Assembly (NCBI GenBank): GCA_023634235.1 | Contig: JAMKCF010000022.1 | Location: forward strand, 6,254,541 to 6,318,540 | DNA length: 64,000 bases | DNA from: Pisaster brevispinus | Taxonomy: Eukaryota > Echinodermata > Asteroidea > Forcipulatida > Asteriidae | Reading direction: 5' to 3' | Part shown: positions 13,182 to 25,989 of the stretch, in pieces | Position numbering within the stretch: position 1 is the stretch's first letter | How the letters are laid out: every line of letters starts with the position of its first letter | Program-made: the position numbers and the translations under genes | Notes under the pieces: generated by a model | Told to the model about the DNA's origin: nothing | Databases searched by the model: none | What the model saw: only the letters and a program-made list of their open reading frames with translations

Positions 13182-14086
13182 CATGCAAATGTTGAACCAC
13201 TTTTACAATGATAGCTAAGTATTAAACTAAAATATCCAGCCATGCTAATTATGAAACATGACAGTGGATACGAAGTTGCCAGTTGGCCCGGTGCTGGCAG
13301 TAGACTATTCCTATTAATATTCAAAGAGAACAGCGGTCTCCAACTTGTTTACTATATGAGAACGTCACCCGCTCACCCGTGTCAACGTATCGCAGCTCCT
13401 AATTGATGAAAATGATATGATTTTGCACTTTGGCGGTGAAAGTAGTTGATGCGAATGGTATAATAGTTTGTGGTGTTTGTTGGACGGCTTCGTGTAGGGT
13501 CAGACGCCGTCTGCGTGTAAATAAATAATTGTGGCGGAAAGGAGAGGTGGAACCGGCCGCGAAAGTGGCGACTGACCGGGTCGGTGTGCAACTTGAACCG
13601 GGAAGAAAGGGGTTCCGTGCCGCCCAGTTGATGGTCCGGAGCCGTTAAAAACAATAAATAGCTGAGGTGGTTTGTGTAAACAGTCGTGTGGTCCCCGGCT
13701 TCTGGAGCGTAACCACTTCAGAGCCGCTACCCACACACGTCGTTGCACTATCTACCCCCCCCCCCCAAATAAAAAAGGAAAAAAGAGAAATAAAAAAGAA
13801 AAAAAGAAAGGGGCTCTGCTTGGCGTCGTCTCGGTTCCCGGAATGACTGAACCCGTGACAAGAAAAAATAATAGCTTTCACACCGTCCCAAAGTTTGCAG
13901 ATGGAAAGCTTTACCAAGATGAGTACACTGTATAAAACCACTGCTCTTGTCTGGCATAACTAAGTACCCAATTCTATTTCAGCACCAACAACAACCGCTT
14001 TTCAGTTCCAAACGGTTAGTAAATAAGTGTAATTTGACTAAACACCTGATCGCTAACTGTGTTGTTGTATAAGGCAAATAAAGTAT

Positions 14087-14316
14087 ATTCTAACGATTCC
14101 TGGGTCAGAATTGATCCGGATTCCAGGTCCCAGGAGGCTTGATCCATGTCTGGGTCAACTTGATCCGGAATCTGTATCAAAGTGACCCATGTTTGTTAAA
14201 ATCTGGTCATTTGATTCGGTTTTTGGGCCACGTTGACACGGACTCTTGGTCAAATTGACCCCATAATGGACCAGGCCCTTCGGACCCGGGTCAATTCTGA
14301 CCCTGTAGTGTTTATG
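14087..14316. mobile_element. GGGTCA-type MITE, copy 2
   Basis: Same family, diverged. It starts with an ATTCTAACGATTCCTGGGTC end and finishes near CAATTCTGACCCTGTAGTG. Half-sites are present but no perfect 3-spaced palindrome was seen. Confidence 0.75.
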
Positions 14317-15179
14317 ATGCAGGTGTGAGGGAAGTGATGTTTTCTGTAAATATTTACTTCACCAAACAACCTCCAATTCCTAAGTAAGTGTTTTCGAGAC
14401 CATTGCGATGGATACCAGCCTTTCATTAACTCCCCTATCCCCCTTCACAATCCCCCAGCCCGTAAAAAACAAATCAGTCCGTGCGTCCAATTGTGGTCCA
14501 GGCTCGGCGGCCTTCGAGGCACTGTTGACCCGCCGAAAAAAGTGCGCTGCGGTGAGCACAGACATCACCTCCTTAGGAGCTCCCCGAACTTGCATATTTA
14601 TGTGTGCAAATTAATGTTTACAATATTGCAGAATATGTCCCCAATTGTTTACTTAATATGGGGCTCCAAAAGTCAGATGAATTGTCAAATGACGCGCATC
14701 AAAACTCTCCAAGTGTGGGTTGACCGTGTATTTAACCTCTATCTTCGCTTGTAGCAAAATGTCACAGAACTATTTTAAGGTTGAAAAATGACAAAAGAGT
14801 GGGTCTGCATTGCTTGCCTGTCTTTTGAATGTGAAAATTGTTCTTTTGAACGGAAGTGTATTGTTTTAAAGGGAATGTCAAGACTAAGCAATATCATAAA
14901 TGCAGATAACAATCGAATGGGCATAATCTTCAATCCCGTTGGATCATCCCCCTTTGAATTTGCCATGAGGTGAACATGGGGAAAAGAAATGATAGCCATT
15001 CAAACAATGAAGAAAAAGTATAGAGAAGAAGGTGAAATGCATTGCGTACACTTTTGTTACTTATGTAGTCATAACTTTCACTTTTCTGTGAAAATATGTA
15101 CGCCTATTGCCTTTAGGGATTATTCACAAATTTTATCCTATATTTTTTAAATTTCATTCCTAAACTTTTTATCATAGAT

Positions 15180-15397
15180 CTACGCCACTGGTTAAAAGAA
15201 ACACATTTAGTTTGATCCATAATGGTTACAAAGCGTAGGGAATGTTTTCTAAAAGCCAATCTTGTGAGACAGACAAGAGACAATATCTTGGTCTCCCAAA
15301 ATTGGAAGAAAGGCAGAAACACGCTCGCTTGACCATGCTCTACAAAACACAACATGACATCTCTCCATCATCCCGATACCAGACTACATCAATCTAA
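15180..15397 (+). pseudogene. LINE reverse-transcriptase C-terminal fragment (jockey/CR1-like)
   Basis: Seen: in the frame starting at 15287 the peptide LGLPKLEERQKHARL followed by TMLYK runs to a stop at 15395-15397. Known: this matches the pattern (LGWPTLEERRK.ARL..LYK) in the region after the reverse-transcriptase domain of many jockey/CR1/RTE-clade LINEs. The upstream part (15180-15286) needs frame changes and lacks a clear match. Dead fragment; it faces the ABC pseudogene across the foldback element at 15433-15592. Confidence 0.6.
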
Positions 15398-15432
15398 GAA
15401 CCAGAAACACACCAAGTAGCCAACAACACCGC

Positions 15433-15592
15433 TTCTAGTCTTGGTTCCAAGACGCTCCAGTCGTGTAGTCACGAATACATGTAGACAGCACCTTGTCCCC
15501 GCTACGAGATAGTGGTTAGGGTTTTTCGAGGCAACATGTATTCGTGATCTATATACTCATCTGGAGTGTCTTGGCACCAAGACTACATCGCT
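15433..15592. mobile_element. Foldback MITE (TAGTCTTGGNNCCAAGAC ends)
   Basis: Seen: the left arm (about 15433-15482) and the right arm (about 15535-15592) are near-perfect reverse complements. They share TAGTCTTGG..CCAAGAC, CTCCAG and CACGAATACATGT blocks. The 5' end itself contains a small palindrome. The arrangement is that of a short non-autonomous DNA element. It lies between the LINE fragment and the ABC pseudogene and may have inserted into or next to the latter. Confidence 0.7.
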
Positions 15593-15604
15593 CCTTGTGA
15601 CTCG

Positions 15605-15985
15605 ACCCATCAACAGACACATAAAATAAGCGCAGCTTCTGGCTAAAGACACTGAGATTCCTCAGACAACCAAATAACGGAATAAATGTTGTCTTTGAAA
15701 GGTATATAATTTGCCTCATTGGCAACTTGTATTTCTAAGCCAAAGCCAACCATTTCGAAGATTTCCTCATATTTGTAATTGAGTGCGGTATCATCATGGA
15801 AGATACATAAAAGTCTATGATAAATGTGTCTCTCTCCCGCAAACACAGTCTGCCAGACAGAACACGAGCAGCACTGTGAGGTCCAAAGGCAAGTGAGTCC
15901 ACCAGCCTCAGTCTGTCCACAACAGCAACCCTGCCCCTTAATTGTTTTGTTTTGCCGCTTCCAGCTCCCATTAAAGCCCAACGAT
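15605..15985 (-). pseudogene. Decayed ABC-transporter nucleotide-binding domain (ABCC-like)
   Basis: Seen, in the right order across shifting minus-strand frames: a Walker-A-like GAGSGKT (about 15950-15970) preceded by WALM; GRVAVVDRL just after; a TSQ-like triplet in another frame; VLSGRL.LRE, resembling the W-V-F-S-G-T-V-R-E block; KYEEIFEMV; PFKDN..VI, resembling LP.GD.T.VGERG; LSEESQ in place of LSGGQ (15651-15670); and VSLARSCAY in a shifted frame, resembling the RVSLARA.Y block that follows the signature. Known: this order is characteristic of ABCC (MRP/CFTR-type) nucleotide-binding domains. The frame changes, the stop after LSEESQ and the lost Walker-A glycine show it is not functional. 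It ends abruptly beside a foldback element. No single-frame match supports it, so the call rests on motif order. Confidence 0.5.
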
Positions 15986-17600
15986 TTCAAAGAGGCACCT
16001 CCTTGAACGGTTTCAGAGACCGAATAGGAAAACAATTAAGGGTTGTAACTTCACACGAGAAATAACACAACCGAGTGATATTTAAAAAACAAAATGCAAT
16101 TTTGTTAGTCCTTGAATTGTTCTATTTCTAAACGTGCCTGACATTAGATACAGCCACCAATGGCAAACTGGTGGTACATTTTTTATCTATAATGGGAGTC
16201 TCTCCGTGTTTCTATTACCCTTCTACGCCTATTTCCTTAACAGACCACCCTCGGAGAACCCGATGGATCTGTATGCGCTGGTTTGGCCAACAATGAAAGT
16301 GACCATTGAAGACTTCAATTGAAGTCATTTATGTCTAGCCGGTGACGGCATTGACGAAACATTGTATGTGTTGACAGGGCGGCTTCTTCAAAGTTCCTTT
16401 TGAATCGCAAATGAGGCATGACCGACTGCCTTACAATAAATATCCCCACCCCAAATAAAGAATAAAACGAAAGAGAAAAGGGGAAAGGAACGAGTTGAAA
16501 ACAAAATAGAAAAAACTAAATAAATTGTAGGTATGCACAAAGACTGTAACATGAATATTGTTATAGTACGGCAGGAGGTGATGGGATTGTGCTTTTGAAT
16601 TTTCATTTCAAGTGAAATTTTTCCTGTTTGTTTGCGTTGATATGAACATAGACTATACAAAAAATGAAAAAATTTGATAAAACAATGAATGAGTTATTGA
16701 TTGTGGGGTCAGCTACAGTTGGGCTGCCGATGCAGAGGGTTTCAAAGACACATGTGACAGGCATGTTTGTTTCCACTTGTATATGTTTCACAAATCTAAG
16801 CTGGACAGAATAATAGCTAAGGATTGGGACGAGCGTGGGGCGAATATTCGCTGCCACTTATGCATGTAAACTTGGGCTCCAGTCAGGAGAAGTTGTCGCC
16901 CCAGGGTAACCGCTCGCTATGCGTTGACGTTTAACGCTGCAGAGTATCCCGCCTGGGTTGGCTCTCCATCAATGTGTCCTACACACGAGGCCAATGCACT
17001 TTTACATCAAGGATGAATTGTCGCGGAAAGTTGAACGTCACCCGAAAGACCATCGGTGAAACGGTCGGGGAAGGAGGACGGTGAACATACAGTCGTTGTT
17101 GGTTTTGAACCGACTGTGATGATGTGAGTTGCCGAAACCCATTTTTAAACTTCGCGATCTTGAAGACCGCCCTCTGTTGATCAGGCAGCACAACGAATCA
17201 TCTGGTGATCCAATTGAACCTTTTTAATTATTGTGTAAAGCTGCACAGCTGCACAGAAATGAACAGTCCGAGGCACATTCAAGTCATTCTCTCTCAACTA
17301 TAACGATGGATCTGTAACTGTACATGGTTGGAACATAATCTAGCAAGGTTTGCGTAACACCATGGTGCCAAGTTGGTATCAAATGTCATTACTCGCAAAC
17401 CTTATTCGCAAACCTTAAGTGTCCAGAAAAGACCACCGTCTCTCAAAAATATCCAAATTATTTTGTTACCACACGATTCAAATATCACAATATTTTAAAA
17501 TACAATTTTAGTATATTAGTATTTTTAAATACAATAAAAAGAAGAGGACGGAAAACACCACACAAACCTCAAACAAACAAACACCAATCTATTATCGGGC

Positions 17601-17768
17601 AGAGCTGCCAATACTTGCATCTTCAAATCAGGGCGATTTTGTACAACAATCAAAGAGTTTTTCAGGGAAAAAATACCAAAAACAGGAATATTCTCACATT
17701 TGGTCGCCAGATCATGGAGAGAACTGACTTAAATCTTTTTCTGCAGAATCAGGGAGAGTTGGCAGCTC
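17601..17768 (+). mobile_element. MITE family C, copy 2
   Basis: Starts AGAGCTGCCAATACTTGCATC and ends CAGGGAGAGTTGGCAGCTC. Slightly shorter than the copy at 4783. Confidence 0.8.
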
Positions 17769-18049
17769 GAACAATAGCTTTCCTCTCATACAGTATGCAA
17801 AAAGAGCGCGAATAAAACATGGGTGTGTTGTGGAAATTTATTGCTACTTTCCGTTATGATATTGAGTGTGATTTTGTATTACCGCTACGGTGAGGCGCAT
17901 GCCAATAAAATAAAATCAAAATCAAATAAATTGAAGATAATAGAGCGGCTCTTTTTTCTTGATTATGACTGAAGGGGGGGGGGGGGGGGTGACAGTTAAT
18001 AATTGTAAATTCAGGTATTCAGTTATTCAGTGATTACCGGTAAAGGCAG

Positions 18050-18420
18050 GGTGTATAATAATAGCCGAACGATCACAGCTTAACTGGGGTCAGAACACTA
18101 CGGAGTACTCTCCCCGCTACAGCCCGGTGGGAGCGAACCTGTCACCAAGCCGGTAAATATACACGGGGCCGCGCCGCTGTGTGCTCCACTCCTACGGTTT
18201 CTATCAACATCCTAATGATATTTGTCTTTGTAATCCCGCACTCCGGCGACACATCTTGCCGGGCCGGATCATCCCGTATCAGTGAAATACATATTTAATT
18301 ATCTTTTCCCCCTTTTGACCGTCACTTTGTGGTCCCTGACAGATGGGCCATAAAGAGCGACCAGGAACTGTAGCTTGATTGATTAATTACGACCATCAGT
18401 TCGCGATGATAGTGACTGCG
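18050..18420. promoter_or_regulatory. Candidate cis-regulatory element
   Basis: CpG-rich unique sequence (CCCGCACTCCGGCGACAC and similar) followed by TTGATTGATTAATTACG, a juxtaposed PBX-like TGATTGAT and homeodomain TAATTA core. Function not demonstrated by sequence. Confidence 0.25.
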
Positions 18421-19784
18421 CTGATCATTCAGTTTCTTCGGCTTTTTTTTCTTGTCTTCCATTCCCCATTCCTTCTCTCACACTATTTGACACTCCACTC
18501 CGCAGTGGTCATGGCGGGCGGTGTTAAGAGCCAAGGCGCCCCGGTACACTTTGCTCGCTTCACGGTGCGGTGCAAGCTCCCCCCGCGTCTTGGAATCTAC
18601 CGCCAGCCATGCGTGGAACGACACCAATCACTTGTGCTCGCTCTCACACTCTCACAGAGAAAGAAAAACTATAGTCTGGTTTACGCGAGGGCTTTGCACT
18701 ATTGCACGCATACCTTTTATTTGGTCTCATCAACAGCACCTTGACTCAATCGTTTAAACTCTTGTGTGATCCATGTCTGTTGAGCATTATGCAGACAGCC
18801 AGGCTGTGGCTCAATCCTACCTTCAATTCTTGAGGATGTGTTTTCATGGAGGTAACAACGACGCCGGTCTCTCCCAGTACGCAACCGTCTAAAGAGAATT
18901 GGGGAAAAGGGAATCTTTGTTAATAATTAATGGCAGGAGAGCGAAATCATCTTGATCATATGGACCATGACGGTGGCATCAAGATGAGAATTATCTCAGC
19001 CTCTCTTGGAAGGCTCAGTACATACAAACAGAATTCACACATGTACAGGCTTCTCTGACCGCGACGCGTGCGAACGGCCGTCCACAAGCGGAAAGAGAGA
19101 GTAAGAAGAAACAAAGAAGAGTTGACTTGTTTGCATTGCATTGTCGTCTCGCGGGAGATGCTCATTAAATTGCTATTCACTGTAACCAAAAACGCACTTT
19201 TGGTTACTAATCACACATTTTTATGAAGTGAAATTTAAAACTATGGCCTGAGAGAAAAAGTTGCTTCGAAGAAAATACAAAGACTACAACCAAGAAAGTG
19301 GACATTTGGTCAGAGCGAGTGAGCAAATAGAAAACAAAAATCACTTTTAAAATCGATGACTTATGTATATACACACCATGCACTGACAGTGAAGTAACCG
19401 GAGTTAAACTTTGACCCCGAAAGTGCTGTTTTAATGACGGTGATGAAAAGGCACAGAACAGCAAAGAACAAAACTCAAAATTGTAAAAATGTTTGGTTGA
19501 AAGAAGAAACTAAGAGAAACAAATCCTGGAGCCTTTCTGGAATGCTTTTTTTTGATGAAGCATCCTATGCACTATTAACCACGGTGGACAGTGAGGGATC
19601 GGCAGCGTCCCGACCTAGTATTGTTCCCAATCGACCACCCAGCGATTCAAGCCATAGAGGCTGTTGAGAAATAGTAATGACGACTGAAGATACATCAATA
19701 ACGACGGACATTTTTCAGAGGGTATTTTTTTCCCTCTCTCTCTCTCTACAACTACGGACAGCTCACACACCGCAAACGAGCACA

Positions 19785-19975
19785 GGGGCTGCCGACATTT
19801 GCATCTTGCAATCAAGGAGATTGTGTACAACAATCAGGGAGATATTTCGAAATTCAACATAATAGGGAACATTTTCAATAGCAGGGAAGGTTTTCAAATT
19901 TGATCATCAGAACATAGCCTAGATTGGTTTATTTTCAGGGAATTTTTCTGAAGAATAAGTGAGAGTTGGCAGCTA
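19785..19975 (+). mobile_element. MITE family C, copy 3
   Basis: Starts GGGGCTGCCGACATTTGCAT and ends GTGAGAGTTGGCAGCT. Internal structure is the same as the 4783 copy. Confidence 0.75.
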
Positions 19976-21033
19976 TGGCAAACCCAGCGTACAAAAACGT
20001 GTCAACATTGTTCACATGCAGAATAAGAAAAAAGGGATTTTGTGCTACTTGCGAATAATTTAAATATTTCAGGCAGAGTACAGAGTGAGGAGACAGTGGA
20101 TTCTTTTTTTAATATCATAAAGTGTTTCCAGTACAGCGAGGCATGAAATAAAACAATATCGTATCCCGTATGTTGAGTTAAAAAATAGCAATTTATATGA
20201 GAATTTCTTTGCATATTTTGGTATGAGCCAAGTTTAACCATATTTTCTCAACTGTAACAATGAATTATACATAACATTATTGAATCATTTTGTGATGACA
20301 AAAATGGCAGTTAAATGAGGTGTGTTGGAGGATGTGGAAATGTGTTCACGTTGGATATTTTCCACGCCTGACACAGGACTTCACTGAACTCTATAAATGA
20401 ATACAAATTCTTCTCGAGACATACATCATGAAATATTTCGGAAGAGGTGGGGGAGGGGCGGGGGGGGGGGGGGGGTGGTGGTGATTAAGCAACCATGTAT
20501 AAAACATATAACCCAGCCTTATCGATTACATTTCCGGACCTGTCGAAGAACTTTCGATTTTGTTAGTTAACAATTTGACAGAGGGACATCTCGTCGGCCG
20601 TGATAAGGTTGTAAAAATGTCCCTACCTGTAATGATCAAAATGGTGTTAGATGAAAAATGTGTGTACATTTGAACAAAATACATAAACATCCACAAATAA
20701 GTGTTTATTTAAAAATGATTGTTTCTTTCAGCAACACAATAACTTTGGAGACCACTCTTGATTAATAAACTCCATTAACAAGGTGGTCCAAAATATACAA
20801 AACAAACTTTATGAAACCCTAAATAATGTTTTTCTTAATGCAGTGTGCTATGACAACATAGTTGTTAAAACTATTGAGGTTGCACTCTTCCAATAACCAA
20901 TAATTGTTATATCTTAGCAGTGAGCGCGTACAAAATTATGATATTAAAACATTCATACATTGTTGTAAACCCAAACAATGAAGAAAAAGGAAATGTGGCT
21001 AATACACAATCTGTAAAATGGGGATATGGTACA

Positions 21034-21405
21034 TTAAAGGACAGAGTGTACATTTGGTAATTACCTCAGAAGTTAAAAACCATAAAAACGTGCTTGGTAA
21101 AGAGCACTGGAGAGCTGTTGAGAGTATAGAACATTGTTAGAAACGAGTCCTTTGAAGTAATGTAGTTTTAGAAAAAAGGGGTAAATTTTTCACCTCAAAT
21201 TTTGGATCTGAGAAAGGCTTCAGGCATGAAGCCTTTCTCAGGCATCTGAAAGCACACAGATCCAACAAGGATTTTTTTCTTTAATTATTTTCTTGCAACT
21301 TCGATGCACACATTTTCACAGGTTTGTTATTTGATGCATATGTTGGGATAAACAAAGCGAGGATACTGGTCTTTGACAATTACCAAAAGTATGCCCTGCC
21401 TTTAA
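21034..21405 (+). mobile_element. MITE family B, copy 2 (best ends)
   Basis: Begins TTAAAGGACAGAGTGTAC and ends ATGCCCTGCCTTTAA, giving short terminal inverted repeats with inner TTGGTAATTACC / AATTACCAAAAG. The centre holds the near-palindrome AGGCTTCAGGCATGAAGCCT. Non-coding. Confidence 0.8.
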
Positions 21406-22324
21406 GGTCTCATGCAACCATTTCTTGGTGTCTCTTCTAAATTGTCTAACTGTGTGAATCAATCAGCCTCCACATTGAATCGAGTGTTGGGAACAAAATA
21501 ATGAAATCACAGCATAGGAATGCTGCGAATTAACCGTAATAATAAATTGAACGTTCTGTGAGTGGTGACTCTCTCTCTCTATTCGGTTCTCCGGATCCTG
21601 TCACATTATCGCCGTCCAACGACTCCGGAAACCCGGCATTGGAGAATGACCGATGGAGAAGGAGTCACACGGTTCAAACGGTGCGCGATCTGACACGATG
21701 CACGACGGAAAACAACATGATGTCAGCGAGAAGAAATTAAACGGAGACGGGGAAAGAAAATGATCACCACCGCTATATCACAATCTGATGATTGCTTATA
21801 ACACGGTTGTGAGAAGAAAATGATCATCGCTATAACCAGTAAAACGGAAAATCTGATATTGTTTAACACAGATGTGGAAGAAAATTATTATCATTGCTAT
21901 AATCATCGCTATAGACGGTTAAAAGGAAAATCAGATTTGTTTGCAGTCGTGGGAAGAAAATGATCTCCACCGCTATAACCGGCAAAAGGAAACAATCTGT
22001 ATTCGCTTATAAGACTGGGAATTAAAATTTGCTAATTTCTCAAGTAAAAAAATAAAAAAATAAATAAACACATTATACAAAAGGCCAGAATCACGAAAAC
22101 AACACAATACGGTATACATTCTAAGGGCAGGACGCCTGATATATATTTTTTACTGGCTGGAAAATAAATATCACTATAAGTTAAAATATATGTTAGGCCT
22201 AGTAGTTATGATTGTTTGATCATTTTTTGAAAAAATCCGGTGGGGTTTATCTTTAGTGAAGTTCAATAAATCCAATGCTCTCTCTACATAATATCCAGTG
22301 TAGATTGTTTTAGCTTTCATCTTA

Positions 22325-22416
22325 AACAAAAGGATTTTAACTACAATTCTGCGTCAGTTTGGGTAACTTTGACAGAGATTCCGGGTAATTTTTGACCTTG
22401 GACTTTTTAGAGTGTG
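22325..22416. mobile_element. GGGTCA-type MITE, copy 3 (right-end fragment)
   Basis: Only the right part survives: TCTGCGTCAGTTTGGG through GACTTTTTAGAGTGT. Confidence 0.7.
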
Positions 22417-22937
22417 GACATTCACAAATCATAAATCTCGTTGATAAAGAGCAGCAACTCGCCTGTCGATTTTATGGCGGAAATTGAGCGAATTCCTCAT
22501 ATCCAATTCATCGACGTGCAAGCTCTTGTCGATATAATATCCAAGTGACGATCAATACAAATTGATCAATATCAGCAAATTTGAAAAATCAGCACTTTGG
22601 GTAAAAACAGATCGATTATTTGTCATTAGATAAGAGTTTTACCATGGAGTTTTGTTCCCTCCAAAATTTATCACTGTCACTTATGAAGCGACAATTCTTT
22701 ATGATTACGTCGATTTTTTAAGAGTTTATGTTGAGGCTTGAATTAAGGCACTGGCCAAACAGATTTGAGTGACTACTACGGTTTTGGATGCATGTAGTAG
22801 TGAGGTTACACTCCATACATTGACTTATTAGTACGGTTGGTGGGTGATGGGATTGTGCCGTTGATGTTTAACCTAACTATCAAGAATGGATTTTGGCACA
22901 CAGTCACATTATCATAAGAAGATATTGGGCTGTACGC

Positions 22938-23119
22938 AGAGCTGCCAACTCTCCCTGATTCTGCAGAAAGTTCCCGATTTCAATGTTCTGATGCAATTTG
23001 AAAAATATCCCTGATTATTGGAACTGCTCCCCTATTATGTTGAATGTGGTTTTAAATAGCTCCCTGGTTGTTGTTGTATACAATCTCCCTGATTGCAAGA
23101 TGCAAATGTTGGCAGATCT
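22938..23119 (-). mobile_element. MITE family C, copy 4, opposite orientation
   Basis: Starts AGAGCTGCCAACTCTCCCTG and ends TTGCAAGATGCAAATGTTGG then CAGATCT. Directly abuts the repeat at 23123. Confidence 0.8.
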
Positions 23120-23122
23120 GTA

Positions 23123-23330
23123 TAGGGACCGTCGCAGATTTGTCCTTTGAAAAAAAAATCTAGGTAGTGTAACAAGCAATGGCAGCCATTTAGATAACTG
23201 CGACGGCCCTATAGCCACATATCTCATGATGTCATATACCTCATTGTGCTAAACACCATGCTTGTATCATCAAAGGTACACACAATTCCTCCCAATTTCC
23301 CCTGTCCCACTATATCTGTGAGTATCAATA
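23123..23330. repeat. Dispersed repeat family G, copy 1
   Basis: Shares with 29425-29625 and 61130-61370 the series AACAAGCAATGG..GCCATTT, then GGCCCTATAGCC.., TCTCATGA.., then CTTGTATCATCAAAGGTAC. Unclassified; perhaps a degenerate MITE. Confidence 0.6.
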
Positions 23331-25989
23331 CCGATCTTCCAGAGAAATATTTTCATCTGAAACAATCCAAACCGAGGAAATAGCAATTGAAGACTCAACA
23401 TTTTCTTATTTTGATTGCATCCATCAAAATAACCACGGATAGGCCTGTAAGGTGTACAAAGATCTCTTGCAACCCATGTCAGCTATTCGGTGTTTTCATT
23501 AAAAGAGACCACCAGTTTAAAGTTAAATTTTCATAGGAGTATAGAATTGATTTACTAAACTGAAAACCAATGAAGTTTCGCACAGCAACACCGCTGTAAA
23601 ACAAAAACCAACGCTATAAAACCAAAACCATCTCTCTAAAACAAACACACCGCTGTATGGGCCCATGTCAATGTGGCAAGCGGTTGTACAGACTGTATGG
23701 GAGATGGCGGTATCATGAATCAACTGCAAACTCTTGATCCAAGACAGTGAGAGTCGTCCACAAAATACGATTTACTGGTTCTGTGGAGCGAGAACTGACA
23801 AGCAGCAACAGGCCAAGCAAAACGGCATCAAATCGGATGGCAAGACGGGGCTAGATAATGGACATGGCCCGCCTAGCCATCGATCCACCCGTCTACATTG
23901 CCTTACTGACGGGCCCGTCCGCTACGTTTCCCCCCTCGCTCCGTAGTTCTCTTCCCTTCTGAGTCTGTCAGTGACGCCTGACCAACTAACAAGACCCTAG
24001 ATTTGTTCACGGTTGAAGAAAAGGAATAATTTGGAACGGAGGTTGTTCTGTGTTTATGTTTCACGCAATTTGCGCTCATGGATGAATCACTCGCGGTTTA
24101 AGTGGGATGTCAGTTTGTTTTTAAGGATGAAGGCATTTCCCCCTTTTTATTTTTCTTCTCCCGTCCGTCGTTTTATTTTATTTTATAAGAGTCCAAAGAG
24201 AACGTAGAATAGTAGGGAGAAGGCGTCAAATTTACGGGCAAGTGATTCAAAGTGAATGTTCAATTGAATCACCACTGGGCAGGCAGAAGCGACAATAGAA
24301 AACGCATAAAAATCAAAGTTCCGGGTATTTAGAGAGAGATTATTACGATGTTCAGATGTTATTGCTCACAGAGGTCAATAACACACAGAGATGTGATCGC
24401 CAAAATAGGCTCAAATTCATTAACTACATTCATCCAGTTGGAAATAAATGTAAAACAAATTCCACTACTTTACTCAAATCAAAACGGCACTGAGAAACAA
24501 AACATGTATTTAAAATAACTCAAATTGCTGGCTGGGAAGGGGGGAGGTATCTCACACTGCCTTTCTGTCTGGACACTTACCCCTATATACGCTACAATAT
24601 AGGGACACGAGACGTTTCCTCGTGTACCACACTGTTATAATTGTACCGGGAGAAGGTAAAGCAGCCCCGCCTCCTGCCAACTTCCAACATGGACACCCCA
24701 GGGCATCAAATTCACGGCGCACCCAGGGTGTACCACAGCCATTTCTCCTACCGACCGAACCTCCCCCAACCCCTGGGGGTTTGCCACTTATAACAGCGGT
24801 CTTACAACAATGTCAAGCTGTATCAAGCCCCAGGCTTTCACAGTATATAGTTGCACCTCAGGCATTGTATTGAAAATCTACAACTTCAAAGACAAACTCT
24901 TGGAGTCATCTTTGAGTATTTGAAAACGATAAGTCTACGAGGGAATCCATATTTGGGATGTATGGGATTGGAGTTTTGGGGAAGGGGTGGGGTATGACCG
25001 ATTAATCCTCACTCCATTTTCAACGGCTTTACGTACCCATTCCCATCCCCGGGCCTGCACTCCTAGCCCAATTAATGTTTGCCTGAACCGTCCACACTGC
25101 TACCTTAAGGTATCAACTGGTGTTAAAGGTAAAACATTTATTATACTCACTGGAGCAGAAAGAATTTGCGTTTCTTCTTTACATTTGGTAATTTTGTTAT
25201 AGGGGCCTATTTTAAAGTATCATTTTGGATGAAGTTGATGTAAGGTGATGAGAACAGGTGAAACAAAAATCCACAAAAACAAACTACACAACAATCCACA
25301 AGAAATTTACCTAGGTCACAGAAATAAATAAATAAATAAATAATAAAAATAAAATACAACTGTAGTTATTATACAATTGTGCTGTGATACATGACCGCTA
25401 AAAGTTAAACGTCAGTCTTTGTCTCTGGCAAATTTTAAGTAAACATCAAAAGTGTCCAGTTGTTACATATAATAACGAGAACGAGAAGACATTTGCACAT
25501 TGTTCATTCGAGAACAGTTTCCATTATGTATACACATTTTGTTTTCAAACTTAGCAAATGTCATCATGCACGTTAGAATGCTCCGGGTATTTGCAAAGAC
25601 GCGTAAGACATAATCTAAAAGTATAAAGTATAAGCTTCGGCTTGCAGTACATTTCTGTAAAAGGTCAAGAATTGTATTATCATCAAATTGTGTTTTCTTT
25701 ATGTATAGAATTGAATGTTTGAACAATATCCGTGTTTTGTCATTTGCAAATGTCATTTGATGGAATCGCAAGTTTAGGATAGTGTCATGCAGAATTGATA
25801 ACCATCAAAAAGAAAATGGAATGATTCGGTCTGAAAGCTCACTGATTATCAACTTGAAATCAGTACTTAATATCTTTCTGAGAAATAAGTCCGTCCGAAG
25901 TACTGTATAAAAATCAAATGTTAATAACAATACCTCTCTATCCTCCAATCCTCGTTGTTTATTTCGATTGGTGGGAACCAGTGCATTAT

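Larger units (their letters stand above)
8834..14086. other. Intergenic, no gene seen
   Basis: A 28-base A run (about 11422-11449), G or C tracts near 10945 and 13757, the stem-loop at 9773 and the inverted repeat at 13054. The block 10430-10860 is moderately CpG-rich and open in several frames on both strands, but none resembles a known protein. CTTTCAAACCGAGGACTTTAA at about 12695 recurs in part near 27880 and 36890, an unclassified dispersed repeat. Confidence 0.65.
15986..21033. other. Intergenic, no gene seen
   Basis: Two MITE C copies, the candidate element at 18050-18420 and a 16-G run at 17974-17989. A 121-codon open frame at 18379-18744 has no recognisable domain. Otherwise AT-rich. 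Confidence 0.65.
21406..25989. other. Intergenic, no gene seen
   Basis: Between 21730 and 22000, GGAAGAAAATGATC..CGCTATAACC is imperfectly repeated about four times. Also holds MITE fragments (22325-22416, 22938-23119), repeat G (23123-23330) and an (ATAA)n stretch at about 25322-25352. The open frames present are short and unrecognised. Confidence 0.65.

Noticed and set aside
12802..13218. 138-codon plus-strand frame
   Set aside because: Crosses the 15-bp inverted repeat and shows no protein-family features.
18379..18744. 121-codon plus-strand frame
   Set aside because: No family resemblance, and its first part overlaps the candidate regulatory block.
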